A stretch of DNA of 64,000 nucleotides from Flaviramulus sp. BrNp1-15 (GTDB taxonomy: Bacteria > Bacteroidota > Bacteroidia > Flavobacteriales > Flavobacteriaceae). Position numbers and translations under genes: made by a program. The stretch is taken from contig NZ_CP092099.1 in the NCBI RefSeq assembly GCF_022259695.1, positions 2,650,471 through 2,714,470 on the forward strand, in the 5' to 3' direction. Below are positions 63,453-64,000 of this stretch, one piece after another. The notes beneath the pieces are model-generated. The model made no database searches and was not told the origin of the DNA. It saw only the letters and a program-made list of their open reading frames with translations. How positions within the stretch are numbered: the stretch's first letter is position 1; every line of letters begins with the position of its first letter.

Positions 63453-63594
63453 ATACTGTACACAACAACGTATATAAAAAATTGCTGGTGTTGTGCTAAA
63501 ACAAAGGTCGTTGCACGTTTGCTACGTCTGATTTTCCTTCGGAAAATCCTCGCACGCAAACCCGCAACTTTCCATATACAAACACGTTACAGGT
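63453..63594 (+). repeat. attC-like repeat R9
   Basis: 125 bases between cores. The hairpin has arms GATTTTCC and GGAAAATC around TTC (63530-63548). The left arm GTATATAAAAAATTGC and right arm GCAACTTTCCATATAC pair over 16 bases with the same three A-C positions as R5, although the intervening bases (TTA/TAA in R5) have changed to AAA/TTT. Confidence 0.85.
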
Positions 63595-63620
63595 AATTTG
63601 AGAAATCTCAGAAATAATAT

Positions 63621-63986
63621 ATGAAAACAACAGCAAAACATAATGAACGTATAGCAAAAATGACATTTGCATCCGTTTATCCTCACTATTTAACAAAGGT
63701 TCAAAAAAAAGGAAGAACTCAAGAAGAACTATACCAAGTGATAGAATGGTTAACAGGTTATAACGAAGCTAAAATACAAACATTGATTGATGAGAAAGTG
63801 ACGTTTCAAACATTTTTTCAAAATGCAAATTTAAACACGAATGCTAACCTAATTAAAGGCGTTATATGTGGCTATCGAATAGAAGAAATTGATAATCCAT
63901 TAACGCAACAGGTAAGATATTTGGACAAACTAGTAGATGAATTAGCTAAAGGTCGAAAAATGGAAAAAATTTTACGTGTCGGATGA
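63621..63986 (+). CDS. DUF2200 family protein (cassette gene)
   Basis: 121 residues of DUF2200: MTFASVYPHYLTKVQKKGRT, VIEWLTGYNEAKIQTLIDEK, GVICGYRIEEIDNPLTQQVR and a C-terminal helix ending DELAKGRKMEKIL. The family is small, cytoplasmic and of unknown function, often in mobile regions. It follows R9 with a 26-base leader. The right end of the unit lies outside the window. Confidence 0.92.
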   Translation: MKTTAKHNERIAKMTFASVYPHYLTKVQKKGRTQEELYQVIEWLTGYNEAKIQTLIDEKVTFQTFFQNANLNTNANLIKGVICGYRIEEIDNPLTQQVRYLDKLVDELAKGRKMEKILRVG

Positions 63987-64000
63987 ATTTGAATGGCTAC

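Larger units (their letters stand above)
62084..64000 (+). mobile_element. Cassette array 3: at least three units, continuing past the window
   Basis: Plus strand: R7, exported 164-residue protein, R8, signal-peptide protein, R9, DUF2200 gene, then the window ends. Ends of the first unit are a perfect 10-bp complement (62215-62224 and 62736-62745). The second unit matches at 10 of 14 (62866-62879 and 63453-63466). The DUF2200 unit's far end is outside the window. It adjoins the truncated integrase, so the array may have interrupted an island. Confidence 0.7.

Noticed and set aside
63496-63696. A minus-strand frame across R9
   Set aside because: It runs through the structured repeat and into the DUF2200 gene; no support as a gene.

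Overview
The window is chromosomal DNA of a marine-type Flavobacteriaceae (Bacteroidota). The evidence is the strong A+T bias, a TonB-dependent receptor with a carboxypeptidase-regulatory-like N-terminus, clade-specific small families (Lacal_2735, DUF6146, DUF6787, DUF4290, DUF2911, TIGR03643), promoters of the TAnnTTTG type, and several TTG/GTG starts. Most of it is housekeeping: topoisomerase IV (parE, parC), ychF, serC/serA with ferredoxin and acyl-CoA reductase, fhs, murA, recQ, fmt, HU, yqgE and a tRNA-Met.

Layout. 1-2.5 kb: exported proteins. 2.5-7.5 kb: parE-parC on the minus strand, with a frameshifted GIY-YIG nuclease gene filling the gap and a palindrome at each end. 7.6-12.5 kb: barrel protein, EamA transporter, SRPBCC/YchF pair, secreted protein. 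12.5-16.3 kb: cassette array 1. 16.3-26.1 kb: pyruvate-kinase-like protein, ferredoxin, serine biosynthesis, DUF937, and a small operon ending in a metal-type TonB receptor with a His/Glu loop. 26.2-28.2 kb: cassette array 2. 28.3-36 kb: PIG-L deacetylase, Na+ symporter, Gfo/Idh oxidoreductase, XRE regulator, DUF2911. 36.3-50.5 kb: a photoprotection regulon with four photolyase/cryptochrome genes, DUF2256, TIGR03643, FolE, TspO, glutathione peroxidase, a UbiB-like kinase and a TetR-like regulator. Its two operons start from promoters that carry the same 28-bp palindrome at the same spacing. 50.6-61 kb: fhs to the START-like gene. 61.1-64 kb: tRNA-Met, an integrase truncated before its catalytic domain, and cassette array 3, which runs off the window.

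The most unusual content is a dispersed family of structured repeats (about 118-127 bp between their AAC and GTT cores) separating single unrelated genes that all point the same way relative to the repeat. The repeats look like integron attC sites in architecture: outer ACAAC/GTTGT boxes, an inner 16-bp arm pair, a central hairpin with compensatory changes, and arm mismatches that become G-T wobbles on one strand only. The two ends of each gene unit carry complementary, unit-specific bases. In five units the five variable bases next to ACAAC/GTTGT match perfectly (25 of 25 positions) although they differ between units, and three older units match at 10 of 13 or 14. This is expected of mobile gene cassettes whose ends meet in a circle, and is not explained by insertion of a MITE. 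The outer boxes deviate from the classical RYYYAAC/GTTRRRY consensus and no intact integrase is in the window. One cassette encodes a probable HEPN + PD-(D/E)XK nuclease fusion; others encode a trypsin-like protease, a winged-helix membrane protein, a TPR lipoprotein, a VOC protein, a DUF2200 protein and unknown exported proteins.
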